A DNA stretch of 64,000 nt from Aplidium turbinatum (GCA_918807975.1 OU964928.1:15149823-15213822), one strand, 5' to 3'. Shown: positions 43,253 through 55,132, counted from the first letter of the stretch. Made by a program: numbers and translations. Notes: generated by a model not told the origin, from the sequence alone.

Positions 43253-45949
43253 TAGGGTGGCCCTTAAAAATCATTTTTCTGAAATTTACTGCTCCAAACC
43301 CTTAAAAAGTTTCGTCCTTACAAAAAATGAGGTCTTGCAAAAAAATTTTAAATTTGAAGATAATTTAGAGGGTGCACAAGACCCCTCAAGTTCCGCATCC
43401 CCCTAAAAAATGCAAAATTTGGATATCTTGAAAACCGCTTGAGCTAGAGATGTGCTTTTGGTGTCTAAAGATGCAGAAGACAAGGTTTTCTATATGCTTT
43501 CTGAACATTGAATATGCCTATCTTGAGTAGAACAGCAGTAATTTTGAAAAAACTACTTTTTAGGGGTTTTGCGTGTAAGATTCATATTTAAGCAATAGTG
43601 CAGACCAAAAACCACAATTTTACAATTTACCTTTCTAACCTGTTAAATTGTGATGTTACAAGTAAACAAATAGAACATTGCAAACATGTGTTTTAGGGTA
43701 GTAGGGTGGTCCTCACACAAATAACAAGGTCGGGTAAGGTGGTCCTTACGAGAAAATGCATGTAAATTCTGAGATTCGGTAATTTGTTTTTGAAAAAGGC
43801 TACAAAAGCACTTCTTGTAGTCAAAAATAGGAAATCAATGCGCAATAAACTATATGATACAAGGCATAAGCTTAGCATTATGACAAATTATTGGGCTTTA
43901 TCGGAATATCAATCACTGACGGCAAAATTAACTAGCTTTTCGCATTGTTTTGGCATGAAAATCACATAGTTTTTCTGTCCGCATTGTTAATTGTTTGCCA
44001 ACACATGCTTGTCAGCTAAAGTGGCTTTCTTGCAGTTTGGAAATCGTTTCCGAAGGTCTGCAACCACCTGCATCAGATACTGAACCTGTTCTTCATTGTG
44101 AGTGAGGATGCGGTTATTATTCCTCTATGAAAGCTACACCTCGCTCAGCGTGGTCATCTGTGACAGTTAGAGTGTCTACTATGTTTGATGCCTCACAGTA
44201 ACCATCACAGATTGCCCAGGTTTCTGGATCCTGTTCCAAAAACTCAGTTGATATGTCCAGTTTTTTTGAACAGTGACAATGACCCCTTAATGACCTGGTC
44301 AGACAACTCCAGTCGATCAGCCATTGCAGAATTGATTGTCCGTCGTTAAGGGGCATCCTCAGTTTCTTCCCGCTCTTGTATTGCTTTAACCATGAGTCTT
44401 TAGGTTTGGGCCGATACAGAACGATCAAAAAAGGCAAGGGCAGCTAGTTCTTCAGATAGATACCACAGGTGAGAGGAAAACGTGGATAATACAGCATTCG
44501 ACACTGCATTGTTAATGCTGGAATATGTTTTAAAAGACTTCAAAAGATTTAGATCGTTATTCGGGGCTGCAGCAGGAGATTCTATCTATGCCTTAAGGTA
44601 CAATTTTGTAGCAAAAATACACATCTGCAAGAGCCCACTCCTTTCTCTTTCTGCAAGTTTGAACTGGTCATAAAACATCCAAACTTTTAATGAGTACAAA
44701 ATCTTCGACATCCATCTAGCATGATGCATTGGCCCAGGAATTATAAAATGAACACCTCTCGGAGGAATAGCTCCCATAAAAATTAATGAGAGCTGTATAA
44801 ATTCTCTGTTATCATCATCATCACGTAAATCTTTTCTTTCCTTCAAAGATTTTTTAGCCTAAGCTATTATAGATACACATCGATGATTGCATCAGCTATT
44901 TCTTTGTTTTCAGCTATTGTGGTGAACCTCGTCTTGCCTATAAACTCCCAGCGTGTTTGAAATCTTTTAAATACCAGAATATCTGGTGAAGCAGTGCTTC
45001 TCATGATTGTGGCAAAAGCTATTTGTACTAGCAGCTCATGAATATGATGGCAGCATGCTAGATACAATAGATCTTTTTGCAGCTCTTGTTCAATGAGGAC
45101 ACATGAGCCAAGCTTTCGCCCTGTGTTGGAAGCAGTAGTGTCAAATGATAATGCAATCACTTGTTCTTTTAGGCCCCATTCATTGAAAGCTTCTACAGCA
45201 GCTTTTGCTTGTTTTGATCCCGTTCCGTTTGGCTATTTTGCTACTTGCAACAGCTGAGAAACCCCATTACCAGTTACAATAATCGGCAAGCGGTCGACAT
45301 GCTGTTTGGTTGTTAAGTCTCTGAGAAGCTTTCCATCCCAGTTGACAACCGCAGGAACATTAGCTCGGAACTCAGCTTTAAGTTTTACATGAATTTTATG
45401 AAGTTTTACATTAGCTCGGAACTCAGCTAGACTTAGGGACATGAAAACAGTACTTACAGGTTGTTAAAGGTTATGAACATTGTGTATCTGATGCCCAGGT
45501 CGCTGGATTTTTAGCCACTTTAAACAGTGCTATTTGTTTACTTGTAACATCACAATTTAACAGGTTAGAAAGGTAAATTGTAAAATTGTGGTTTTTGGTC
45601 TGCACTATTGTTTAACTATGAATCTTACACGCAAAACCCCTAAAAAGTAGTTTTTTCAAAATTACTGCTTTTCTACTCAAGATAGGCATATTCAATGTTC
45701 AGAAAGCATATAGAAAACCTTGTCTTCTGCATCTTTAGACACCAAAAGCACATCTCTAACTCAAACGGTTTTTGAGATATCCAAATTTTGCATTTTTGGA
45801 GGGATGCGGAACTTGAGGGGTCTTGTGCACCCTCTAAATTATCTTCAAATTTAAAAATTTTTTGCAAGACCTCATTTTTTGTAAGGACGAAACTTTTTAA
45901 GGGTTTGGAGCAGTAAATTTCAGAAAAATGATTTTTAAGGGCCACCCTA
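43253..45949 (-). mobile_element. DNA transposon with 420-bp inverted repeats and 8-bp duplication
   Basis: It starts TAGGGTGGCCCTTAAAAATC and ends with the reverse complement. The inverted repeats span about 43253-43673 and 45530-45949. CCGTTCAG flanks it at 43245-43252 and 45950-45957. It carries a decayed transposase on the minus strand. The 8-bp duplication points to hAT-like or P-like superfamilies; I cannot place it more closely. Confidence 0.88.
44117..45442 (-). pseudogene. Decayed transposase of the 43253-45949 element
   Basis: Read on the minus strand in order, the pieces are NVPAVVNWDGKLLRDLT (45233-45442), ALSFDTTASNTGRKLGSCVL with a following CCHHIHELLVQIAF (44867-45160), and FIIPGPMHHARWMSKILYSL (44586-44846). 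These are followed by LWYLSEEL-like residues near 44450 and a C-terminal piece at 44117-44437. The DTTASN...HH pattern resembles the DxxxSN and following Cys/His block of hAT-like transposases. It is broken by several frame changes and stops between these pieces, so it is not expressed as one protein. Confidence 0.75.
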
Positions 45950-46715
45950 CCGTTCAGTTTAGTTTGTTTTTAGTTCTGACCATCACAACGAAACAACAAT
46001 GTATGACAAACATAGCAGAGGTCTAGAAAAAGGTAGAAGCGACAATTTCGACAAAACACGAACGTTATAGCGTGCATGATAGCAAAGCTGGACAATCAGT
46101 TTAAAATATGGCACGGTCGTAACACCTAAAAATTTTATGAAATTTTTTATTACTCATATTTATTGTTAAAGAAAAAAAACTCACTAGCCTTTTTTTCTCT
46201 TTGTTCTCAATTTATAAAAATTTTATTAAAGGTGTTACGACCGTGCCATATTTTGAACTGATCGTCCTGCTTTGGTTTCATGCACGCTAGCCTATAACGT
46301 CTGCGTTTTGTCGCTTCCACCTTACCTCTGCTATGTCTGTCATATATTGTTTTTTTGTTGTGATGGTCAGAACTAAAAACAAATTAAACTGAACGGCCAC
46401 AAAAATGCGTAGCCTAACGATTGAGTCACTTCGGGTTCGAATTTAGTTTAAAAAAAGAAACACCTCTTGGTGGTATCGAACTCATATCCTTTGGAGTACG
46501 AGCCAGACGAAGATCGCACGCGCCACAGATTCACTTGGCAAAAGCGTTGAATTTAGAAGTTATATAATATGCACTTTTTTTCGTTTGTTCTTTCGAGAAA
46601 GAAGAAAAAATACGCACCAGCGCGCATGCGCAGTAAAAGCGACGTAAAGATTATAAAAAAGGCATGTAACGACTGTATTTACGGCGCCGTAAATGTAGCC
46701 ACTTACGACTTTATA

Positions 46716-47199
46716 TGGTACCGTACCGTACATTTCGGTCGGTTAGGCAAGCTGGTTTTTTTTTCATGAAACTGTCAGTTGCTCATAGACTCAGCAAATA
46801 GTGTTCACTCCCACACCAGCTACAAATGGCCAGATATGACACCCTTTTTTCCCATTGTCTTATTCTTTTAAAGAAGGATATAGTCCACTAAAGCTAGTGT
46901 TTATTTTTTAATTTAAACCTTATAAAGGTTTAGCCAGCTTTTCCCATTCATTGACGTGTTGATAGGCCTATATTGACTATTGTAGTTAGTAGTATCTTTT
47001 TCGTCCTAGACACGAATAATGACCAGAAATAAAATGAATGAATAATACTGGTAGCAGAAAAATTGTTTTGAAAGACTAATCTGCTTTTGTGCACCGGCAT
47101 GATAAATATAAGATATACCTAGTAGTGCTATTTTGTTAAAAAGGTTACGGCTGACTTTATTACCCTTTCTGGTAATTTCGCTGTTTCCTTCTCATTTAT
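46716..47199. other. Spacer
   Basis: No gene or element boundary was recognised. Confidence 0.5.
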
Positions 47200-47574
47200 T
47201 GCAAAGGTCTGTGGTATGGCATTTAAGCTAAGATGCATTGCTCCATTAACAATACTACAAACTTTATATTACCGTATCATGCTTTGTTTCAATCCAAGAT
47301 TCAATACTTGATTAAAAGATGGAGAAGGGCAAATTCTACACTACTTGCTCCAATTCAATTGTTACAGAACAAGTTTGTCTGATAGTATACTTTTTTGTCA
47401 AGATCCATATGTTTACAACTATTCTTTATTATAAATTTAATGTGTTCAGAATTGAAGATATTATTAAATTAGAGATTGCAAAGTTCATGCACAAATATGT
47501 ACACAATATACTGCCACAGGTCTTTGTTGGCTGCTTTGCTTAATTGTAAATGAAATTCACCTTAGCAAAGTAAA

Positions 47575-47775
47575 GGTGGTCCCATGCTTGATTCAAGTGT
47601 CAGGTATGAGAAGAATAGGGTGGCTAGTCCCTTTCTCTTGGCCACCTTTCCTGCAGCAATTATTCCACCCTAGGTAGACGTGAGCGCCTGAGCGGTGTTT
47701 TCAACAACCAGCTGGTTGGGAGTCGAACCAGGTTTGCATAATTGGAAAGCCAACGCCTTATCCATCATGCCATCT
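47575..47775 (-). mobile_element. tRNA-derived SINE, family 2
   Basis: On the minus strand the head GGCATGATGGATAAGGCGTTG (Arg-like box A) is followed by CCTGGTTCGACTCCC (box B), then a body with CTACCTAGGGTGGAATAATTG and GGCCAAGAGAAAGGG. Other copies lie at 14300 and 56630. Confidence 0.72.
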
Positions 47776-47804
47776 CATGCATCATTGTAGCACCCATCAC
47801 AACA

Positions 47805-48127
47805 CAAAGAATGATTGATTGAATCTTTGTCCTTGGACTGGTAAAGCTTCTTTGAGAGCTTAATCCTGGCAGTTTTACAATTACATACTTGTAAAGGCTT
47901 TGAATCACTGACTCTGGCTCGGTCACCGAGATCGACAGAGTGAAGTTTTCGATTGCTGAAGTCTTGTTGCTGGGGAATTATTCCATTTATTAGATGCCGC
48001 TCAGTGGAGAGCAGTCCTTAACATGTATTGTTCAAGCACGCACTTTGAGAGTTGAACCAGCTCCGCTTGATGTTTCAGCTTCTTCGTTTCAGATATCACG
48101 TGCTAACCAACTGAGCTATCGCGGCGG
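47805..48127 (-). mobile_element. tRNA-derived SINE, family 1, full length
   Basis: On the minus strand it reads GTCCGCCGCGATAGCTCAGT (box A TAGCTCAGTTGG), GGTTCAACTCTC (box B), CTTCACTCTGTCGATCTCGG, CTGCCAGGATTAAGCTCTC, and a tail with CAAAGATTCAATCAATCATT. Head and tail blocks match the other family 1 copies in order. Confidence 0.8.
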
Positions 48128-48284
48128 ACATGATTGATTTATATTTGCCATCTGTAACTTCAAACTTTGCTAAAAAGATGCTATGTTTCGATGGAGTGTT
48201 ATTATGGAATCAAATTCCAAAAAAAATAAAAGAAACATCTTACAATAAGTACTTTAAATCAAATATAGTTATTACTCTCTAAAC

Positions 48285-49838
48285 CAGTGGTTCTTAAACT
48301 GGGGGGGCGCAAGAAATTGAAAAACTCTGCATGAATTATGACTAAACATGTCTTCACAACAACGCTGGACAGTCGATTGTTAAAGATGAAACTTTGTGTT
48401 ACAGCAGTAGGCCTACAGTGTTTGCAGAGCGTGTTGCTGTCACATCTCGCATTCTTTGTGATGTTTTAGAGTTAGACGTTGCTAAATGTTTGCACCACAC
48501 TTTAACTCTTGTAACACAACGGCTTTCTGACAAAGTTGTGGGCTAATAATTGAGCTTTAGTTGTGGGCTAATAATAATGGAAACGACTGACCAACAAGTG
48601 ACAGAGGCTAGAAGTACAACGGTATCCCTAATTCTACAATAGTAGGCTACCATGCGTAAACTAGTTTTTTTTAATTTTAGCATTGATTTAATTAGGTATA
48701 TTTTTAATTCATCGGTTCTATTGACATAAAATGAGTGGGGAAAAGGGAAAGTATGACAAAAGTTATCTGAAGTTTGGCTTTATAGATGTCATAGTAAATG
48801 ACCAAGTTGTACCACAATGCGTCAGATGTTTTTAAAATCTGAGCAACGACGGTTTGAGACCAACTTGTTTGCAGCGTCATCTTGAAAAAAAAAACACCTC
48901 ACCACCAAAGTAAACTTTTAGCTTTTTTCCAATGCAAGAAAATTTTTTTTGAAAAAATGAAGATTGCAAGTAGCGAGTGCTTTCGCCAATTGTCGTCAGC
49001 GGAAGTTGTAGAAGCGTCTTTCTGAATTTTGCATCGCCGGGTTGGCCTACCTCGTGGACATTTTCGAAGCCCTTAATAATAATTTAAAACCTGCTCCTGC
49101 AGGGCAAGAATACTAATCGTATCAAAGACTATGATACTATCCAGGCTTTCATAGCAAAACTGAGGCTGTGGCATCGTCGAGTTCAAAAAGGAAACGCAGC
49201 TTCATTTTCCAACCTTGATACTGTCCTTGAGAAAAACCAAATTGAACTGAAGGGCGAGCTGAAGTTCGAACTTCGAAGTGGAGTGCCACCTTCAACTTTG
49301 GAAACAAAGCTTTGAACGCTATTTTCCAGACTTGGGTGACACAGAACTTCCTGAATGGCAGATGACAAGGAATCCCTTTCGTCTAAATGAGAAGATTCTT
49401 CCCGACAATTTACAAGAGGAACTCTTGAAGCTAAAATGAAATTCTACTGCAAGGGACAACCTTGAAGCAATGCCACTAACAGAGTTCTGGGAGAAATATG
49501 TGCACATTTACAAGAGTGTGGGTGCTGTGGCTATACGTACACTTCTTCCATTTTTATCCACTTACTTGTGCAAAAATGGATTTTTTACTCTCATGAATAT
49601 AAAGACAAAATCTAGAAACAAACTTGGATGTGAAGCCGATCTGAGATGTGCATTATCTGCTACTAATCCCCAAATTAAACATTTGGTATCCACAAATAAG
49701 TTATATCCTTCGCATTAATGCAACTTACCTGGAAATGACTTGCTGTTCTGCTGTTTTTTGGTTTTGAAACAAGGTGGGGCGCAAATTTTGTTAGAATTGT
49801 GAAAGGGAGGCGTGTCTCCAAAAGTTTAAGAACCACTG
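48285..49838 (+). mobile_element. hAT (Charlie/ZBED5-like) element, internally deleted
   Basis: Ends CAGTGGTTCTTAAACTG and its reverse complement, flanked by perfect CTCTAAAC at 48277-48284 and 49839-49846. The inside holds a BED-finger start and an hAT dimerisation end, about 1.55 kb in all, shorter than autonomous relatives. Confidence 0.9.
48732..49718 (+). pseudogene. Decayed hAT transposase (BED finger and C-terminal domain)
   Basis: It begins MSGEKGKYDKSYLKFGFIDV, then VPQCVRC, and RPTCLQRHLEKK (BED zinc finger, ZBED5-like), with a stop in the finger region. The last part (49470-49718) reads LPFLSTYLCKNGFFTLMNIK, then RNKLGCEADLRCALS, typical of the C-terminal hAT dimerisation domain. 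The middle is mostly lost and the frame shifts more than once. Confidence 0.82.
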
Positions 49839-50299
49839 CTCTAAACCTTTGACAGCCTGTTTCACCCTAAAAGGAGGATCATCAGAAGGTCCTTATTCAA
49901 ATAGAATCTTACAATTACTTAAAATAGAATCTTACAATACTTTTAAATTAAATTGTTTTTAAGAAATTTGTACAAAAACCACTCTTAACACATATCATTT
50001 GCTAATCTGCTTGCACAAAGTCCATGTTTTATGTTGCCTTGTTTTTGTTATTTCACTAGATGTATTATGCTAAGTATTGGTATTTTTATGTTCCTAAATT
50101 TTGGTGTTTTGTTTATATGTTTAGGTGATAGCTGACTTTGGTAACCTTTTACTGCCATTCTTGTTGTGCGAATAATTTGTATTTAATGTGTTTTATATAA
50201 TTATTATTGTTTATTTGCCAGGAGAAAAAGATAAACTGAACTCAAGAGAAATTGTTTGTTATTAATAAATTCATTGATGATTAGTTATCTCACTGGAAT

Positions 50300-50363
50300 G
50301 CTCAGGATTAAACTCTTAAAGAAGCTTTCTCAGTCCAAGGATAAAGATTCCTTCATTCAAGTA
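50300..50363 (+). mobile_element. SINE family 1, 3' fragment
   Basis: TCAGGATTAAACTCTTAAAG, AAGCTTTCTCAGTCCAAGGA and TAAAGATTC match the tail of the full-length copy at 47805-48127. Confidence 0.6.
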
Positions 50364-50577
50364 ACTGCTCTATATATAGAAAAACAACTTACCGTACTTA
50401 ATTTTATGCCTCTCAAAAAGTTGTGACTGCCATATTCAACTATTTATGATATTTACCTTGTTTAAAAAAAAGACTTCAACAGATGGTTGTACTAATCTTG
50501 CTCATTATTCAGGTCTGAAAAGTGATCAGCAGTTTTATTTTTTCAGTCAAGCAGTTAACTTAATCAACTAATTAAAT

Positions 50578-51407
50578 CAGTAGTTCTCAAACTGTGCGTC
50601 ACGACACCCTGGTGTGTTGTTTTACTTTTCCAAGGGCGTCGCAGAATAGTTTCATTTCATGACTGAACTCAGTTTAACATTATAAAAATGGAGTTAACCC
50701 TTTGAGGACCTCTGGGACACATGTGTCCCATGCACTTAGCCGATTACACCGCAATTAACTAAAAAAATTGCCACTGCTGATACCCTATTAACGTAGTATT
50801 GGATGTCTATCCTTCATGGAAACTCTGAAACATTTTTGTTGGTGTTATTGCAGTTTGAAAACAGTGAAGAGTTGATCGAGGTTAGAAGTGCGTTTTTTTC
50901 CCTTCAAATTTGTGATGCATATTTATTAACATTTGTCCAAGCTCGAGTCGAAATTTGCAAAATACTTCCCGGAAAATTTTTCAAACTCCGAATGGACTTG
51001 TGATCCTTTCGTAGCAGGAAATCCGGCAAATTTTTGGATTCAATGAATGACGATTATCCCGGTTTGGTGAAAGAAAGCACTGCAAATTATTATCCCATTC
51101 GCTACGTCATATTTATGTGAAGCAAAATTTTCTGCCTTGGCGGCGATAAAACCAAATATCGATCACGAATAAACAGTGAAAGATAAATGCGGGTGGCAAT
51201 TTCAAAAATTCTCCCAAGATTGAATGAATGTTGTGAAAACAAACACGCCCACACGTCACATTAAATAATATGCATTGCTTTTTGTTGTTGTATCAATAAA
51301 CAAAACTTTAATCATAAGTTTCTTCATTTACTTTTATTTGCTGGTGCGTCGCAAGTCCAAGAAACTTTTCCAGAGGCATCGCAACAAAAAAAGTTTGAGA
51401 ACCACTG
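50578..51407. mobile_element. hAT-type non-autonomous element
   Basis: Ends CAGTAGTTCTCAAACTG and, at the right, AAGTTTGAGAACCACTG. Flanking 8-mers AATTAAAT and ATTTAAAC match only partly, so it is older. The interior is non-coding and includes the short palindrome GGGACACATGTGTCCC near 50726. It ends 98 bp before the CHMP2A start codon. Confidence 0.72.
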
Positions 51408-51504
51408 ATTTAAACCATTAACTTACCTGAATGATTTATGCCTTGCAGTCTTGATTTAAGGAGTAAATTGCATCTTGTTCATTATTTATAAGAAAATTAT
51501 CAAA

Positions 51505-54415
51505 ATGGAGTGGTTATTTGGTAAGAAAAAGACTCCAGCACAAATGCTTAGAGAAAACCAAAGATTGCTTAATAGAACAATGAGAAACTTAGATAGAGAA
51601 AGGACGAAGATGGAGCAACAAGAGAAAAAAATCATTGTTGACATCAAAAAAATGGCAAAAGATGGTCAAATGGTAACCAAAAAGTTTTCATTGTTTTACT
51701 AACTTTAGTAGCTTACCGGCATTAGTAAACTGCAGCAAATTAATGTTAAGGTAGTTTTAACATTCAAATGTTTTTCATAAAATGTCACTGATGAAATGCG
51801 AATGACAAACTTATTTTTTCTGTGGTTAAGCGATTAAGCATATATTATAAACGACAAAAATGTAGGTTGTTTTTAATTAAAGATGTAGGCCTACCAATAT
51901 CAGTGATATCAATCAGCAAAATTTGGCTGATTACCGTATGTGACAAGTACTAAAAATGTAAATAAAAATATATTTGCTGTGAATTTTTAAAGTCAGCAAA
52001 CATATAGATTGTTTGAAGTAGTAATTCACGCACAGTCGCACACTTATGTACAATAATGACATCCATTAAAATTTTTTGATTCTTTACACTCCCGTAACCA
52101 GTGTTCCCTCTAAGGTGCGTAACTGGACTTTTTTGACGTAACTTTATATCAAAGCTCGCTTGATATCTGCAAGGCATAATTTCCCTGTGTATAATTGTGT
52201 TTCCGCAAGCTGATGATGTTGTTTTTGCTTGTTTGTTTTATTTGTTTTTGTCATTGTTTCGTGTCGCCGAGTTGTAACTATTTTGTGAGTCGTGCAAGGC
52301 TTGGTGTGTTGTGCTTGAAATGGCTTTGCCCGTGGTAGGTTTTCTTTACCTGTCAGAAATAAAAACAACTGAACTGTGCAAATGCACAGCAACACCAGGA
52401 CATTGGCGCAGTGTGATTTGATTTCTGCACACTTGCAATGCTTCACATTTAATAAATTTAACTTCTACATAACATATCTGTAATCTGTTTTACATTTAAG
52501 TACGCCATATACAATTAAAGTGTGTGTCACAAACAAAAAAACGTTATCAGTCAAAAAACAACTAAAATAAGCTCAAATTTTGTCAAATTTTTGACGACAG
52601 TAAAATGAAATAGTGCGTGATCACAGAGCTATACAAAAACAACTATTATTGTTATATCAGCCTAAAAAAGTGATATCGGTGAAAATATCGATATGGGTAC
52701 ATCTTTATTCATAAAGATCTTACACAAAAGCATCGTAAAATAATGTAACATTTTTATATTGCCTACATATTATGGTGTTCAGTTAATACTTTTTAATTCT
52801 TAGGATGCTGTGAGAATTATGGCTAAAGATTTGGTGAGAACGAAGCGCTATGTCAAGAAGTTCATTGTAATGAAAGCAAACATACAAGCTGTTTCACTTA
52901 AAATTTCAACTTTACAAAGTCAAGATGCCATGATGCAGGCTATGAAGGGGGTGACCAAGGTTAGTTTCTGCTGTTATTGATAGTTACCATTTCATATCAA
53001 AAAAGTATATTTTACATAGTAAACACAAAATCATTGTGTGGCAAAAACTGTGACCAACCTTTTTTATAAATGGCGGATATGTTCAGCTCAACTCTAGTAT
53101 GGTCATGATTAGTTAATTATAATAACAGAGTTTGTAATAAGGATATGATTTTCCAGTGCCTAGGTTGGTTGACCTACACCCTATTGCTTTCATGTTTTGT
53201 TTTTTCAGTTGCCGAGTACCAGTGTATCTGTATATTATGAATTGCAAAATTATATGAAGCACAAATAACCTGGTGGTATTTAGCCAAATTTGTTACATGA
53301 TTTTTGCAGGCTATGCGTGCCATGAACAAACAGATGAAACTTCCTCAAATCCAAAAAATAATGCAAGACTTCGAGAGACAGTCAGAACAGCTCGACATGA
53401 AAACAGAGATGATGGAAGATGCTATTGATGATGCTATGGAAGGAGAAGATGATGAACAAGAAACGTAAGATAATATTTTAAATGTGCAAAACTCTGCTCG
53501 ACGACAATACCAATGGTGCGTGACCGAGCAGGAAAAACCCTGGTACGACACCCCAAACGGCACATAATTGACGTAGTCTTAGGCAGGACACTTAAAGGCC
53601 GGAATGGTCCGTTTCGGCTAGTCCGATTCGGTTAGTTCCCTATTCGGGTACAGTCTTTCTCGGCGAGTTCCCTATTCGCCAAATTTTTGAAAATTTAACC
53701 ATAATCCTTCTGTAATCCAACAAAATCTTTCCGTAAATCTAACGAACCAGCCGAAAAAGACTGCAGCCGAATCGGACTAGCCGAATAGTAGCAGACCCCT
53801 TGAAGGCATGCCTGAAACCGAATGTAGATTGACTTCCTTCCACTTAATCCAAAACTTTAAAAAGATTGTTGAAAATTAGCCTTAATTTATCACATTGTGA
53901 CATTGCCACTAAGTGAGATAACTATTTTATTCCACTTCTATTTACATTTACTGACTTCGTTTTAAATTATTTTTTAACTTTGACTGGACTGCAATTATTT
54001 ACGTCGCATGTTGGCTACTCAGTGCAGCTGTATTAGGTGTGTGGGTGCCTGGTCCGGTTTATTTTATTTTTTTAATAATTACTGATCAAAACCTTTTCAA
54101 CATTTTTTTTTGCATTTCAACCTTCGACTGGATACAAATTGCAAGTTACTTTTGGGCGAATTTCTCCATTTTTAACTTAGAAATCGCTAACTTCAACTAA
54201 CAATATTTTATAGTGACGCCATTGTAAAGCAAGTCTTTGATGAGCTTGGCTTACAACTGAACGACGAGCTCAGTGGACTGCAAAACGATCAAAGTAGCCT
54301 TGCTGGGCCATCCAAGGCTAAAGCAGGCCCCACAGCTCTTGGCGCTGACGGCGGAATGGTGGACAGTGCAGATGCCGACCTAGAAGCGAGACTGAATAAT
54401 TTAAGAAGAGATTGA
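51505..54415 (+). CDS. CHMP2A: Charged multivesicular body protein 2A (ESCRT-III, Vps2)
   Basis: ESCRT-III subunit that polymerises with CHMP3/4 on endosomal and other membranes and recruits VPS4 for scission. Four exons (51505-51672, 52804-52959, 53310-53464 and 54214-54415) have GT-AG borders and consistent phases and give 226 residues, against 222 in human. The start MEWLFGKKKTPAQMLRENQR fits the family's amphipathic N-terminus. Highly conserved pieces are KKIIVDIKKMAKDGQM, IMAKDLVRTKRYVKKFI, MQAMKGVTKAMRAMNKQMKL and MMEDAIDDAM. The C-terminal DADLEARLNNLRRD is the MIM1 helix that binds the VPS4 MIT domain. The acidic linker before it (EGEDDEQET) is also kept. It looks intact. The ATG was chosen because it gives the canonical N-terminus. 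Confidence 0.97.
51878..52707. mobile_element. Relative of the 56764-58368 element, in CHMP2A intron 1
   Basis: Starts TAAAGATGTA and ends GGGTACATCTTTA, with GATATC-rich ends and shared words CAGCAAATATATAG-like, TTTTTTGATTCTTTACACTC and GTGATATCGGT. An 8-bp duplication is not clear. A piece starting CAGTGTTCCCTCTAAG at 52098 looks like a second repeat inserted in it, but its right end was not found. Confidence 0.6.
53599..53798. repeat. CCGGAATGG...GCAGACCC mini-element, copy 1
   Basis: A 200-bp non-coding element beginning CCGGAATGGTCCGTTTCGG and ending GAATAGTAGCAGACCC. Flanking 8-mers CTTAAAGG and CTTGAAGG differ at one base. The tips are not inverted repeats of each other, but TTCGGCTAGTCCGATTCGG subterminal motifs recur in both orientations. 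It lies in CHMP2A intron 3. Confidence 0.7.
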
Positions 54416-55124
54416 TACCAGATATCGTACTTCGTACATGTGACACAGCCTCTGTGAGATGATACTTCATCGCAACTATTCCACTTATGCACTTTGTGTT
54501 TGAACTCTCAGTATCGACAACTTGTTTATGTCCAAACCGTTGTTATTAACTGTTATAGCTGGCAGATTTTCATTTATGAAAAAAAAATTCTCTCAGAAAA
54601 GCTGATATCAGACAAGTCTTTTTTAATTAAACTTTTGATACCGGCATTTACAGTATAACACTGTCAGTGTCCAGTGGTTTTGCTTAAAAGCGATGTGGCT
54701 TGTCTGAGTGAAGATGCACATCAGAATACAAGTGGCGTCACGAAATGTGTACGTGGTATACCTACATTTTTTGTTCTAGCAACAAGTGCACTGAGTCTTA
54801 TACACGCATGTGTTACAATGAAAGTTTTTTTTTTAAATGGATAGATATTTTATGGCAAAGGTAACGTTGAATGTTTACGTAATTTTAAATTTAAAAAGTC
54901 CTTATCTCCACTCTTCGGTTTAATGTTATTGGCTTTATTGCAACAAGAGTAAGTGTTGTGTCCAATTTGGCTTCTTCATTCTCCCTACAAGCTTCTACTC
55001 TTGTTATAACTCCAAGTCCTTGCTGTTACCACATTACGTACAGAAAATTGTAAAGGACAAGTACTGCTCCTTGTGTTTGATGTACCAGTAATTTAAATCA
55101 CAGCCTGTGGTTATCGTATGCTTT
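54416..55124 (+). other. CHMP2A 3' UTR and spacer
   Basis: No coding sequence was recognised. The 3' UTR must start here, but I see no convincing polyadenylation signal. Confidence 0.45.
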
Positions 55125-55132
55125 GTTTAACT

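Larger units (their letters stand above)
42933..46706. mobile_element. Foldback element, 9-bp duplication (Mutator-like), hit by another transposon
   Basis: GACTTTATA flanks both sides (42924-42932 and 46707-46715). Without the 43253-45949 insert, the element is about 1.1 kb and almost wholly palindromic, with a centre near 46165. The right arm mirrors the left through CGGCGCCGTAAAT, TGCATGCGCGC, CTCATATCCTTTGGAG, and GGCACGGTCGTAACACC. A 9-bp duplication with long inverted arms fits non-autonomous Mutator-like elements. No transposase of its own. Confidence 0.8.
47200..50250 (+). mobile_element. LINE 3' end (CR1/L2/Jockey-like), split by later insertions
   Basis: Fragments of the reverse transcriptase C-terminus lie at 47216-47545 (RANSTLLAPIQLLQNKF, IIKLEIAKFMHKYVHNILPQ) and 48130-48281 (LPSVTSNFAKKMLCFDGVLLWNQIPKK, then KYFKSNIVITL and stop). 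Two SINEs separate these blocks, and a hAT-like element follows the stop at once. Probable 3' UTR resumes at 49847 and ends near AAAGATAAACTGAACTC at about 50245. It contains several in-frame stops. It is related to the fragment at 20830. Confidence 0.7.

Noticed and set aside
47690-48127. Two further tRNA-like heads
   Set aside because: Both continue into repeated SINE bodies and have copies elsewhere in the window.
52098-52450. CAGTGTTCCCTCTAAGG start of a possible hAT-type MITE in CHMP2A intron 1
   Set aside because: The matching right end and a target duplication could not be found, so boundaries are not supportable.
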